A DNA stretch of 17,788 bases from Gemmatimonadaceae bacterium (GTDB lineage: Bacteria > Gemmatimonadota > Gemmatimonadetes > Gemmatimonadales > Gemmatimonadaceae): contig JALOPO010000006.1 of the NCBI GenBank assembly GCA_025453855.1, forward strand, positions 1-17,788, in the 5' to 3' direction. The translations under genes and the position numbers were made by a program. Below are positions 7,513 through 14,054 of this stretch, in pieces; positions within the stretch are counted from its first letter, which is position 1; every line of letters begins with the position of its first letter. Under the pieces are notes generated by a model. The model did not search any database, was not told the origin of the DNA, and saw nothing but the letters and a program-made list of their open reading frames with translations.

Positions 7513-9087
7513 ATGTCCGCCACGCTCACGCCCGACACGACCACCGTCACGCGCGACGCGATCGCGACCGTCCCCGCCGCCGCGACCCGGCTGCGGATGA
7601 CGATCCCGATCCGTGCGCGCTACGACAACTGGATCAACGGCGAGTACGCGCCGCCGGTGCGCGGTCGCTACTTCAGCAACCCGAGCCCGATCACGGGACA
7701 GCATCTCTGCGACGTGGCGCGGAGCACGAGCGAGGACGTGGATCGCGCGCTCGACGCGGCGCACCGGGCGTTCACGACGTGGGGGAAGACGTCGGCCACC
7801 GAGCGCGCGAACATCCTGAACCGGATCGCCGACCGCGTGGAGCAGAACCTCGAGGCGATCGCGGTCATCGAGACGATCGACAACGGCAAGCCGATCCGCG
7901 AGACGATGGCGGCCGACATGCCGCTGGTGGTCGACCACTACCGCTACTTCGCCGGCGTGCTGCGCGCGCAGGAAGGGTCGATCTCGCAGCTCGACGACGA
8001 CACGGTGGCCTACCACTACCACGAGCCGCTGGGCGTGGTGGGACAGATCATCCCGTGGAACTTCCCGCTGCTGATGAGCGCGTGGAAGCTGGCGCCGGCG
8101 CTGGCGGCCGGGAACTGCGTGGTGATCAAGCCGGCCGAGCAGACGCCGGTGAGCATCATGACCTTCATGGAGCTGATCGCCGACCTGCTCCCGCCGGGCG
8201 TGGTGAACGTCGTGCAGGGCTTCGGCATCGAGGCCGGCAAGCCGCTCGCGAGCAGCAACCGCATCGCCAAGATCGCCTTCACCGGCGAGACGACGACGGG
8301 GCGGCTGATCATGCAGTACGCGAGCGAGAACCTGATCCCGGTGACGCTCGAGCTCGGGGGCAAGAGCCCGAACATCTTCTTCGCCGACATCTTCGACCAG
8401 GACGACGACTTCGCCGACAAGGCGATGGAAGGGTTCGCGATGTTCGCCCTCAACCAGGGCGAGGTCTGCACCTGCCCGAGCCGCGCGCTGGTGCACGAGA
8501 GCATCTACGACCGCTTCATGGAGAAGGCCGAGGCGCGCGTGCGGGCGATGAAGCTCGGGCACCCGCTCGACCCGACGACGATGGTCGGCGCGCAGGCGAG
8601 CAACGACCAGCTCGAGAAGATCCTCGGCTACCTCGACATCGGCGTGAAGGAAGGGGCGAAGGTGCGCGTGGGTGGCGCGCGCAACGTGCTCGACGGCGAG
8701 CTGAAGGACGGCTACTACGTGCAGCCGACGATCTTCGAGGGAACCAACCGGATGCGCGTCTTCCAGGAGGAGATCTTCGGCCCGGTGGTCTCGGTGGCGA
8801 AGTTCAGCACCGAGGAGGAGGCGCTGCAGATCGCGAACGACACGCTCTACGGCCTCGGCGCCGGCGTCTGGACGCGCGACATGAACCGCGCCTTCCGCTT
8901 CGGCCGCGGAATCCAGGCGGGGCGCGTCTGGACGAACTGCTACCACCTCTACCCCGCGCACGCCACGTTCGGCGGCTACAAGCAGTCCGGCATCGGCCGC
9001 GAGAACCACCTGCGCATGCTCGACCACTACCAGCAGGTGAAGAACGTGCTCGTGTCGTACAATCCGAAGGCGATGGGCTTCTTCTGA
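7513..9087 (+). CDS. NAD-dependent aldehyde dehydrogenase, AldB/ExaC/AcoD-like
   Basis: A 524-residue cytosolic aldehyde dehydrogenase that oxidises an aldehyde (in close relatives acetaldehyde) to the acid with NAD(P). Visible landmarks are PWNFP (181-185), the cofactor lysine K206 in VVIKPAE, FTGETTTGR in the Rossmann fold, the general base E280 in LELGGKSPN, and the catalytic cysteine C319 in NQGEVCTCPSR. The GEVCTCPSR form and the C-terminal YKQSGIGRENH are typical of the acetaldehyde dehydrogenase group (ExaC, AldB, AcoD). It has about 30 residues more at the N-terminus than the core family, supported by a perfect AGGAGG at the chosen start. Control is most likely through the sigma-54 promoter at 7416 and the divergent AcoR-type activator. 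A DUF779 gene follows, as is often seen beside this dehydrogenase group. The exact substrate cannot be read from the sequence. Confidence 0.95.
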   Translation: MSATLTPDTTTVTRDAIATVPAAATRLRMTIPIRARYDNWINGEYAPPVRGRYFSNPSPITGQHLCDVARSTSEDVDRALDAAHRAFTTWGKTSATERANILNRIADRVEQNLEAIAVIETIDNGKPIRETMAADMPLVVDHYRYFAGVLRAQEGSISQLDDDTVAYHYHEPLGVVGQIIPWNFPLLMSAWKLAPALAAGNCVVIKPAEQTPVSIMTFMELIADLLPPGVVNVVQGFGIEAGKPLASSNRIAKIAFTGETTTGRLIMQYASENLIPVTLELGGKSPNIFFADIFDQDDDFADKAMEGFAMFALNQGEVCTCPSRALVHESIYDRFMEKAEARVRAMKLGHPLDPTTMVGAQASNDQLEKILGYLDIGVKEGAKVRVGGARNVLDGELKDGYYVQPTIFEGTNRMRVFQEEIFGPVVSVAKFSTEEEALQIANDTLYGLGAGVWTRDMNRAFRFGRGIQAGRVWTNCYHLYPAHATFGGYKQSGIGRENHLRMLDHYQQVKNVLVSYNPKAMGFF

Positions 9088-9146
9088 TCGCCCGTCGCGG
9101 TGCCGCCCGTACGCATCGGCGGGTGGCGGTGCGCGGGGTTAAGGGA

Positions 9147-9251
9147 GGTGCGGAACCGCGAAACGCGAAGGGCGCGAAGGCAACGGAAAGAACTTCGCGC
9201 AGTTGTCCTTTCTGTTGCCTTCGCGCCCTTCGCGTTTCGCGGCTCCGCACC
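9147..9251. repeat. 105-nt near-perfect hairpin element
   Basis: Two 44-nt arms (9147-9190 and 9208-9251) are reverse complements at 42 of 44 positions; one of the two differences is a G-U pair in RNA. The 17-nt loop holds a further 4-bp stem (AACT/AGTT). The arm core is made of CGCGAAACGCGAAGGGCGCGAAGGC-like phrases, a style I know as intergenic palindromes in GC-rich genomes that yield spurious predicted proteins on both strands. It occupies most of the 248-nt gap between the aldehyde dehydrogenase and the DUF779 gene. It could be a miniature mobile or REP-like element, a terminator, or an mRNA-stabilising structure. No terminal target duplication or second copy is visible in the window. 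Confidence 0.85.
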
Positions 9252-9335
9252 GATGTGTGCGGACGGCACCGTCACCGGCGTTGGAGGGGTGCTCGGCCGA
9301 AGGCACCGGTTCTGGTTCTGGAGCGAGGAGGCGCG

Positions 9336-9854
9336 ATGGACGAGGCGATCCCGGCGCGCGTGGACTGCACGCCGGCGGCGGCGGCGATGATCGGGCGGCT
9401 GGTGGCGGAGCACGGGCCGGTGCTCTTCCACCAGAGCGGCGGCTGCTGCGACGGGAGCGCGCCGATGTGCTATGCGGCGGGAGAGTTCCGCATCGGCGAG
9501 CGCGATGTCTTCCTGGGGCGCGTGGCGGGGGCGCCGGTCTGGATCGGGGGGCAGCAGTTCGAGTACTGGGCGCACACGCACCTCACGATCGACGTCGTGC
9601 CGGGGCGTGGGGCGGGCTTCTCGCTCGAGGCGCCGGAGGGGGTGCGGTTCCTGACACGCTCGCGGCTCTTCACCGACGAGGAGAGCCTCGCGCTGCAGGC
9701 GGCGGGGCCGGCGCCGCGCGGGCCGGAGGCGGCGCTGGCCGCCGGTGCGACGGTCGCCGGGGAGGCATCGCTCGCCACGCGATCATCGGCGTCGAATGCG
9801 GCGGGCGGCGCGGTGGCGGCGTCGCTCGCGAGCGGCGCGTCGACATCGGGATAG
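9336..9854 (+). CDS. DUF779 family protein, aldehyde-dehydrogenase-associated
   Basis: A 172-residue protein. Residues about 5-120 match the DUF779 family, recognised by VLFHQSGGCCDGSAPMC (29-45), the GxxVWI-QFEYW-HTHLTIDVVPGRG stretch (67-92) and FSLEAPEGVRFLTRSRLF. The clustered cysteines 37, 38 and 45 with histidines 32, 80 and 82 suggest a metal- or cofactor-binding site, but the function of DUF779 is not established. Genes of this family commonly sit beside acetaldehyde dehydrogenase genes, as here. The last about 50 residues are an Ala/Gly/Ser-rich low-complexity tail that is not part of the usual domain. AGGAGG lies 4 nt before the ATG. It is probably in the same sigma-54 operon as the dehydrogenase unless the intervening hairpin stops transcription. 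Confidence 0.85.
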   Translation: MDEAIPARVDCTPAAAAMIGRLVAEHGPVLFHQSGGCCDGSAPMCYAAGEFRIGERDVFLGRVAGAPVWIGGQQFEYWAHTHLTIDVVPGRGAGFSLEAPEGVRFLTRSRLFTDEESLALQAAGPAPRGPEAALAAGATVAGEASLATRSSASNAAGGAVAASLASGASTSG

Positions 9855-9888
9855 ACGGCACGCATCGGTCGCGGGCGGTCCCGTCTAT
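9851..9888. promoter_or_regulatory. inverted repeat overlapping the promoter of the lipoprotein gene
   Basis: ATAGACGG (9851-9858) and CCGTCTAT (9881-9888) form a perfect 8-bp inverted repeat with a 22-nt spacer. The left arm overlaps the stop codon of the DUF779 gene and the right arm overlaps the -10 box of the next gene. The position suits an operator; a weak terminator hairpin is the alternative. Confidence 0.35.
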
Positions 9889-9891
9889 GTT
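9886..9891 (+). promoter_or_regulatory. candidate -10 box of a leaderless lipoprotein gene
   Basis: TATGTT, within TATGTTTG, ends 8 nt before the ATG at 9900, the same spacing as at the YjjX gene. No Shine-Dalgarno sequence is present and no clear -35 is seen. The longer TAnnTTTG form resembles the -7 element of Bacteroidota promoters. Confidence 0.4.
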
Positions 9892-9899
9892 TGGACGCC

Positions 9900-11105
9900 A
9901 TGCCGCCCCTCTCCCGCATCGTTCCGCTCCCGACCCGCGCGCTGCTGCGCGGCGTCCCGTTCCTCCTCGCCGCCGCGTGCGGTCCGTCCGATCCGCCGAA
10001 GAAGGACGTGCGCGTCGCCACGCCGAGCCCGGCGCTGGGCGACACGGCACAGGCGGTCGCCGCACGCGTGAAGGACGCGGCGATGCCCGAGAGCCTGGCG
10101 CCGCGGCGTCCGGCGATCGATTCCTCGGTGCGAGTGGACAGTGCCGGCGCCACGGGCCCGTCGGACAGCACGCGTCGCCCGGCCGCCGACAGCGGTCGCT
10201 GGAAGCCGCGACCGCCGGTGCTGCGCGGGCGTGCGGCGCCGGACAGCATCGCCATCGCCTCGCTCGATCGCGACTCGCTCCGCGTCACCGGCTGGCCGGT
10301 GAAGCAGGCGCCGTCGCTGCCGGGGGCGGTCGTGCCCGGCGCACGGATCATCGCGTACTACGGCAACCCGCTCTCGACGCGGATGGGGATCCTGGGCGAG
10401 ATCGCCCCGGAGCAGATGATGGCGCGCCTCGAGAAGGAGGCGGCCGAGTGGCAGAGGGCCGACCCGTCGACGAAGGTGATCCCGGCGCTGCACATCGTGG
10501 GCGTGGTCGCGCAGGGGAGCGCGGGGCGCGACGGGAAGTGGCGCGCGCGCATGAACGACTCGCTCCTCGCCAGGGTCCAGCGCTGGGCCGACAGCAAGGG
10601 GTGGCTCTACTTCATCGACGTGCAGGTGGGGCTGAGCACCCTGCGCGAGGAGCTGCCGCGGCTGCGCCCCTGGCTCGAGAAGCCGAACGTGCACCTCGGC
10701 ATCGATCCCGAATTCAGCATGAAGGACGGCTCGGCACCGGGCAAGAAGATCGGCACGTTCAACGCGGCCGACGTGAACTACGCCGTGCGCTTCCTGTCGG
10801 AGATCGTGCGCGAGAAGAAGATCCCGCCCAAGGTGCTGATCGTGCACCGCTTCACGCGCGGCATGGTGACGGGGACGAGCGACATCGCGCTCGATCCGGC
10901 GGTGCAGGTGGTGATGCAGATGGACGGCTGGGGGCGGCCGGCGCTCAAGATCGCGACGTGGCGGAACTTCATCCAGCCGGAGCCGGTGCAGTTCACGGGG
11001 TTCAAGATCTTCTACAAGAACGACGCGAAGTCGGGGCAGCCGATCCTGCGACCGGGCGAGGTGCTGCGGCTCTGGCCGCGGCCGGTGTACATCCAGTATC
11101 AGTGA
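9900..11105 (+). CDS. conserved lipoprotein of unknown function
   Basis: A 401-residue secreted lipoprotein. The signal peptide ends in the lipobox LAAAC, with the lipidated cysteine at residue 27. Residues about 28-120 are a polar, low-complexity, probably disordered stretch rich in P, S, D and R. The rest is a compact domain with strongly patterned phrases such as IIAYYGNPLSTRMGILGE, PALHIVGVVAQGSAG, HLGIDPEFSM, KVLIVHRFTRGMV, VVMQMDGWG and FTGFKIFYKND, ending in RPVYIQYQ. The alternating strands and helices with acidic residues at strand ends suggest a TIM-barrel-like fold. I recall similar uncharacterised proteins in several phyla, but I cannot name a reaction. ATG 9900 was chosen over the in-frame TTG at 9891, which lies inside the -10 box. 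Confidence 0.85.
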   Translation: MPPLSRIVPLPTRALLRGVPFLLAAACGPSDPPKKDVRVATPSPALGDTAQAVAARVKDAAMPESLAPRRPAIDSSVRVDSAGATGPSDSTRRPAADSGRWKPRPPVLRGRAAPDSIAIASLDRDSLRVTGWPVKQAPSLPGAVVPGARIIAYYGNPLSTRMGILGEIAPEQMMARLEKEAAEWQRADPSTKVIPALHIVGVVAQGSAGRDGKWRARMNDSLLARVQRWADSKGWLYFIDVQVGLSTLREELPRLRPWLEKPNVHLGIDPEFSMKDGSAPGKKIGTFNAADVNYAVRFLSEIVREKKIPPKVLIVHRFTRGMVTGTSDIALDPAVQVVMQMDGWGRPALKIATWRNFIQPEPVQFTGFKIFYKNDAKSGQPILRPGEVLRLWPRPVYIQYQ

Positions 11106-11239
11106 GGTTCGGGTCGGTGGTGCCGGTGCCTCGGACCGCCGAACGGCACACGGCAGTGAAGGGCAGGGAAGTGAGATTCGGATTGGTGGTGCCGGTGCCT
11201 TGAACCGCTGAACGGCAAACGGCAGTGAAGGGCAGGGAC
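11102..11239. repeat. 69-bp tandem duplication
   Basis: Unit 1 (11102-11170) and unit 2 (11171-11239) align without gaps at 61 of 69 positions; six of the eight differences are transitions. The stop codon of the lipoprotein gene (11103-11105) is the first TGA of unit 1, so the repeat begins at the very end of the gene. Each unit carries ACGGCAGTGAAGGGCAGGG, which is also found, inverted, at 1-19. No gene is supported here: the 352 nt from 11106 to 11457 hold only repeats and a short leader for the next gene. Confidence 0.85.
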
Positions 11240-11260
11240 TGGCAGGGAACGGCAGGGACT
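11221..11260 (+). repeat. four 10-bp tandem repeats
   Basis: Four 10-mers in a row: GGCAGTGAAG, GGCAGGGACT, GGCAGGGAAC, GGCAGGGACT. They grow out of the end of the second 69-bp unit and match the 10-mers at the left edge of the window in inverted orientation. Confidence 0.75.
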
Positions 11261-11272
11261 GCGAGGGCTCTC

Positions 11273-11344
11273 GTTCCTGCTGTTCCTGCTGTTCCTGCTG
11301 TTCCTGCTGTTCCTGCTGTTCCTGCTGTTCCTGCTGTTCCTGCT
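11273..11344 (+). repeat. 9-bp minisatellite, eight perfect copies
   Basis: GTTCCTGCT is repeated eight times without error, followed by a partial unit (GTTGCTGTC). It ends 113 nt before the start of the Vgb-like gene, so it lies in that gene's probable promoter or leader region. Short open frames across it (VPA or QQE repeats) are products of the repeat and have no independent support. Perfect identity suggests recent or continuing expansion. Confidence 0.9.
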
Positions 11345-11457
11345 GTTGCTGTCGCGCCCCAGCGTCGTGCGGGGGCCGCCGCGGCATCGCGGCGACCGGT
11401 GCGGCAGCGATGGTGGTGGGGCGCGCGTAGGGAACGTGGCCGGTTTCGGGAGGCGTG

Positions 11458-12492
11458 ATGCGGCGCGTGATGCGGGCGGGACACGTGGGTGGAGTGCTGC
11501 TGGTGGCGACCCTGTCGCCGCTCGGCGCACAGCGGCCGGCGGGCGACACGCTCGTGCCGCTGCAGGAATGGACGGTGCCGTACGAGAAGAGTCGGCCGCG
11601 GGATCCGGCGGTGGCGCCGGACGGGCGGGTCTGGTTCGTCGGGCAGGCGGGGAACTACGTGGCGCGGCTCGATCCGGCGAGCGGGCGCTTCGAGCGCTTC
11701 GCGATCGACAGCGGGACGTACCCGCACACCGTGATCGTCGACGCACGCGGCAACGCGTGGTACGCGGGGAACCGCAACGGGATGATCGGGCGCATCGATG
11801 GACGCACCGGCGCGATCACGCGCTTCCCGATGCCCGACAGCACGGTGAAGGATCCGCACACCATGGTGCTCGACGCGCGCGGCGACATCTGGTTCACGGC
11901 GCAGTTCTCGAATGCCGTGGGGCACCTCGACACGCGCAGCGGCAGGGTGCAGCTCTGGCGCATGCCGGTCCCGAACGCGCGGCCGTACGGGATCCTGCTC
12001 GCCGCCGACGGGCAGCCGTGGTTCAACCTGTTCGGCACCAACGCGCTCGGCACGATCGATCCGGCGACGCGCGCGCTGCGCACGGTGACGCTCCCCGATG
12101 CCCGTGCCCGCGGGCGGCGGATCGCGCGCACCAGCGACGGGCGGATCTGGTACGTGGACTACGCGCGCGGCTTCCTCGGCGTGCACGACCCGCGGGCGGG
12201 GACGGTGCGCGAGTTCGAGATCCCCGGGAAGGCGCAGGGGCTGCCATATGCGCTGGCGGTCGACGATCGCGACCGGCTCTGGTTCGTGGAGACGGGGCGG
12301 CAGCCGAACCGCTTCGTGGGCTTCGATCCGGCGACGGCGCAGTTCTTCGGGATCACGCCGGTGGCGAGCGGCGGCGGGACGATCCGCCACATGTCGTGGG
12401 ATGCGGCGCGACGCGTCCTCTGGTTCGGCACCGACAACAACACCCTCGGTCGCGCGGAGGTGTCGAAGGTCACGCCGCGCGTCGTCCAGTAG
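11458..12492 (+). CDS. secreted Vgb-like beta-propeller protein
   Basis: A 344-residue exported protein. The first about 25 residues are a signal peptide (basic MRRVMR, hydrophobic core, cleavage after SPLGAQ). The rest consists of repeated propeller blades, each with a D-x-x-G-x-W(F/Y) turn: DGRVWFVGQ, RGNAWYAGN, RGDIWFTAQ, DGQPWFNLF, DGRIWYVDY, RDRLWFVET and a last RRVLWFGTD. The spacing (PHTMVLD..GDIWFT....NAVGHLD) is that of the virginiamycin B lyase (Vgb) fold. Most proteins with this fold are not antibiotic lyases, and I do not claim that activity. GGGAGG lies 4 nt before the ATG at 11458; a GTG one codon upstream (11455) and an ATG at 11470 are alternatives. The following amidohydrolase gene has the same direction after a 189-nt gap. 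Confidence 0.85.
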   Translation: MRRVMRAGHVGGVLLVATLSPLGAQRPAGDTLVPLQEWTVPYEKSRPRDPAVAPDGRVWFVGQAGNYVARLDPASGRFERFAIDSGTYPHTVIVDARGNAWYAGNRNGMIGRIDGRTGAITRFPMPDSTVKDPHTMVLDARGDIWFTAQFSNAVGHLDTRSGRVQLWRMPVPNARPYGILLAADGQPWFNLFGTNALGTIDPATRALRTVTLPDARARGRRIARTSDGRIWYVDYARGFLGVHDPRAGTVREFEIPGKAQGLPYALAVDDRDRLWFVETGRQPNRFVGFDPATAQFFGITPVASGGGTIRHMSWDAARRVLWFGTDNNTLGRAEVSKVTPRVVQ

Positions 12493-12681
12493 TTCCGCGT
12501 TCGCTCTGGTGCGCGTGGCGGGGGCTCGCGCGTGGCGGGCGCCCGGACGGGGCCGTACGTCCCCGGGGCGACGCGGTCGGCGTGGCGGCAGCGGGTGGTC
12601 GCACGGGCTGGCCGTCTGCGGGCGGGCGTTGCGCATGCGGGAGTGACGGCGGTGCGGCGGGTCCCTCCACTCGGAATCGAC

Positions 12682-14007
12682 ATGAAGCTCTTCTCGTCTG
12701 GTCGGGCTCGTGCGGCGCTCGTGAGCTGGGCGATGCTCGATGCGCTCGCGCTCGGAGCGCAGTCGATCGCAGCACCGGCTGTCGGCGCACCGCCGTCGGC
12801 GACACGCGCCATCGTGCTCGTGGCCGATCGCGTCTTCGATGGCGAGGCGATGCGCGCGGGATGGGTGGTGCGCGTGCGGGGGCAGCGTATCGAGGCGGCG
12901 GGGCCGGCGACGAGCGTGCGGCGGGAGGCGGGGGACAGCATGGTGACGCTGGCCGGGGCGACGCTCCTGCCGGGGCTCATCGAGGCGCACACGCATCTCT
13001 TCCTGCATCCGTACGACGAGACACCGTGGAACGACCAGGTGCTCAAGGAGTCGCTCGCGCTGCGCACGGCGCGCGCGGTGGTGCATGCACGGCAGACGCT
13101 CATGGCCGGCGTCACGACGGCGCGCGACCTCGGCACCGAGGGGGCGGGCGACGCGGATGCGGGGCTCAGGCAGGCGATCGTGCTCGGCGTGGTGCCGGGG
13201 CCGCGGTTGCTGATCGCCAATCGCGCGATCGTGGCCAGCGGCTCGTACGGCCCGAACCTCAAGGGGTACGCGCCGGAGTTCGCGCTGCCGGTCGGCGCGG
13301 AGGAAGCCGATGGCGTCGAGGGCGTCACGCGCGTCGCGCGGCGGCAGATCGGACGGGGCGCGGACGTGGTGAAGGTCTACGCCGACTATCGCTGGGGGCC
13401 GGGCGGGACGCAGCAGCCGACGTTCACGCTCGACGAGCTGCGGGCGGTGGTGGCGGTCGCGCAGTCGAGCGGGCGTGCGGTGGTGGCGCATGCCAACACC
13501 GACGAGGGGATGCGCCGCGCGGTCCTCGCCGGCGTGCGCACCATCGAGCATGGCGGCGAGGGGAGCGACAGCACGTGGCGGCTGATGCGCGCGCGTGGCG
13601 TCGCGCTCTGTCCGACGCTGGCGGCGAGCGAGGCGATCGCGCGCTACGCGGGGTGGGTGCCGCAGCGCGACACGATGCCGGCGTCGCTGCGGGAGAAGTT
13701 CGCGAGCGTGCGCGCGGCGGCGGCGGCCGGCGTCCCGCTCTGCTTCGGCGGCGACGAAGGGGTGTACGCGCACGGGGAGCCATGGCGCGAGGCGTCGCTG
13801 CTCGTGCAGGCGGGGGTGCCGCCGCTCGCGGTGCTGCGCGCGGCCACGGCGGACAATGCGCGCTTCCTCGGCCTCGACGCGTCGCTCGGCCGCGTGCGCG
13901 CGGGGCTCCTCGCCGACCTGGTGGCGGTGCGCGGCGATCCATCAACGGACATCATGCGGCTGCGCGAGGTGCAGCTGGTGATGCTCGACGGGCGCGTGGT
14001 GCGCTGA
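12682..14007 (+). CDS. secreted metal-dependent amidohydrolase
   Basis: A 441-residue exported amidohydrolase of the imidazolonepropionase-like/Xaa-Pro dipeptidase-like branch. An N-terminal signal peptide (about residues 1-30) precedes the small beta domain. The metal centre looks complete: H103 and H105 in EAHTHL, the likely carboxylated lysine K231 in VVKVYADY, H270 in VVAHANTDEG, H290 in TIEHGGEG, and the catalytic aspartate D358 in CFGGDEGVYAHGE. The C-terminus returns to the beta domain with GLLADLVAVRGDP. Such enzymes cleave cyclic amides or dipeptides; the substrate here is unknown. ATG 12682 was chosen because it begins the signal peptide; the frame is open 50 codons further upstream, but that stretch looks random. 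No strong ribosome binding site is seen. The 189 nt before it hold nothing that I recognise. Confidence 0.88.
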   Translation: MKLFSSGRARAALVSWAMLDALALGAQSIAAPAVGAPPSATRAIVLVADRVFDGEAMRAGWVVRVRGQRIEAAGPATSVRREAGDSMVTLAGATLLPGLIEAHTHLFLHPYDETPWNDQVLKESLALRTARAVVHARQTLMAGVTTARDLGTEGAGDADAGLRQAIVLGVVPGPRLLIANRAIVASGSYGPNLKGYAPEFALPVGAEEADGVEGVTRVARRQIGRGADVVKVYADYRWGPGGTQQPTFTLDELRAVVAVAQSSGRAVVAHANTDEGMRRAVLAGVRTIEHGGEGSDSTWRLMRARGVALCPTLAASEAIARYAGWVPQRDTMPASLREKFASVRAAAAAGVPLCFGGDEGVYAHGEPWREASLLVQAGVPPLAVLRAATADNARFLGLDASLGRVRAGLLADLVAVRGDPSTDIMRLREVQLVMLDGRVVR

Positions 14008-14054
14008 GCCTCGCCCCGGCGCGCCGGTCGCGCGTCACCCGCGTTGCGCGTGGA

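Noticed and set aside
7237..9027. Upstream open extension of the sigma-54 regulator frame, antisense to the aldehyde dehydrogenase
   Set aside because: AcoR-type similarity begins at 7236; the extension covers the promoter region and a well-supported gene on the other strand.
9100..9390. Small frames on both strands reading AFAPFAFRGSAP-like or AKGAKATER-like peptides
   Set aside because: They are translations of the 105-nt hairpin, a known source of false proteins in GC-rich genomes.
11102..11344. CRISPR-like array
   Set aside because: The repeats are contiguous, without unique spacers of constant length, and no cas genes are present.
11225..11458. 77-codon frame with eight VPA repeats
   Set aside because: It is only the 9-bp minisatellite read as protein; there is no ribosome binding site and no domain.
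11458..12492. Virginiamycin B (streptogramin) resistance function
   Set aside because: Only the propeller fold and blade motifs are supported. The protein is exported, and I could not align the catalytic His/Glu of true Vgb with confidence.
14016..14027. Palindrome CCGGCGCGCCGG between the convergent amidohydrolase and receptor genes as a terminator
   Set aside because: It has no loop and no T-tract, and such short palindromes are frequent by chance at this GC content.
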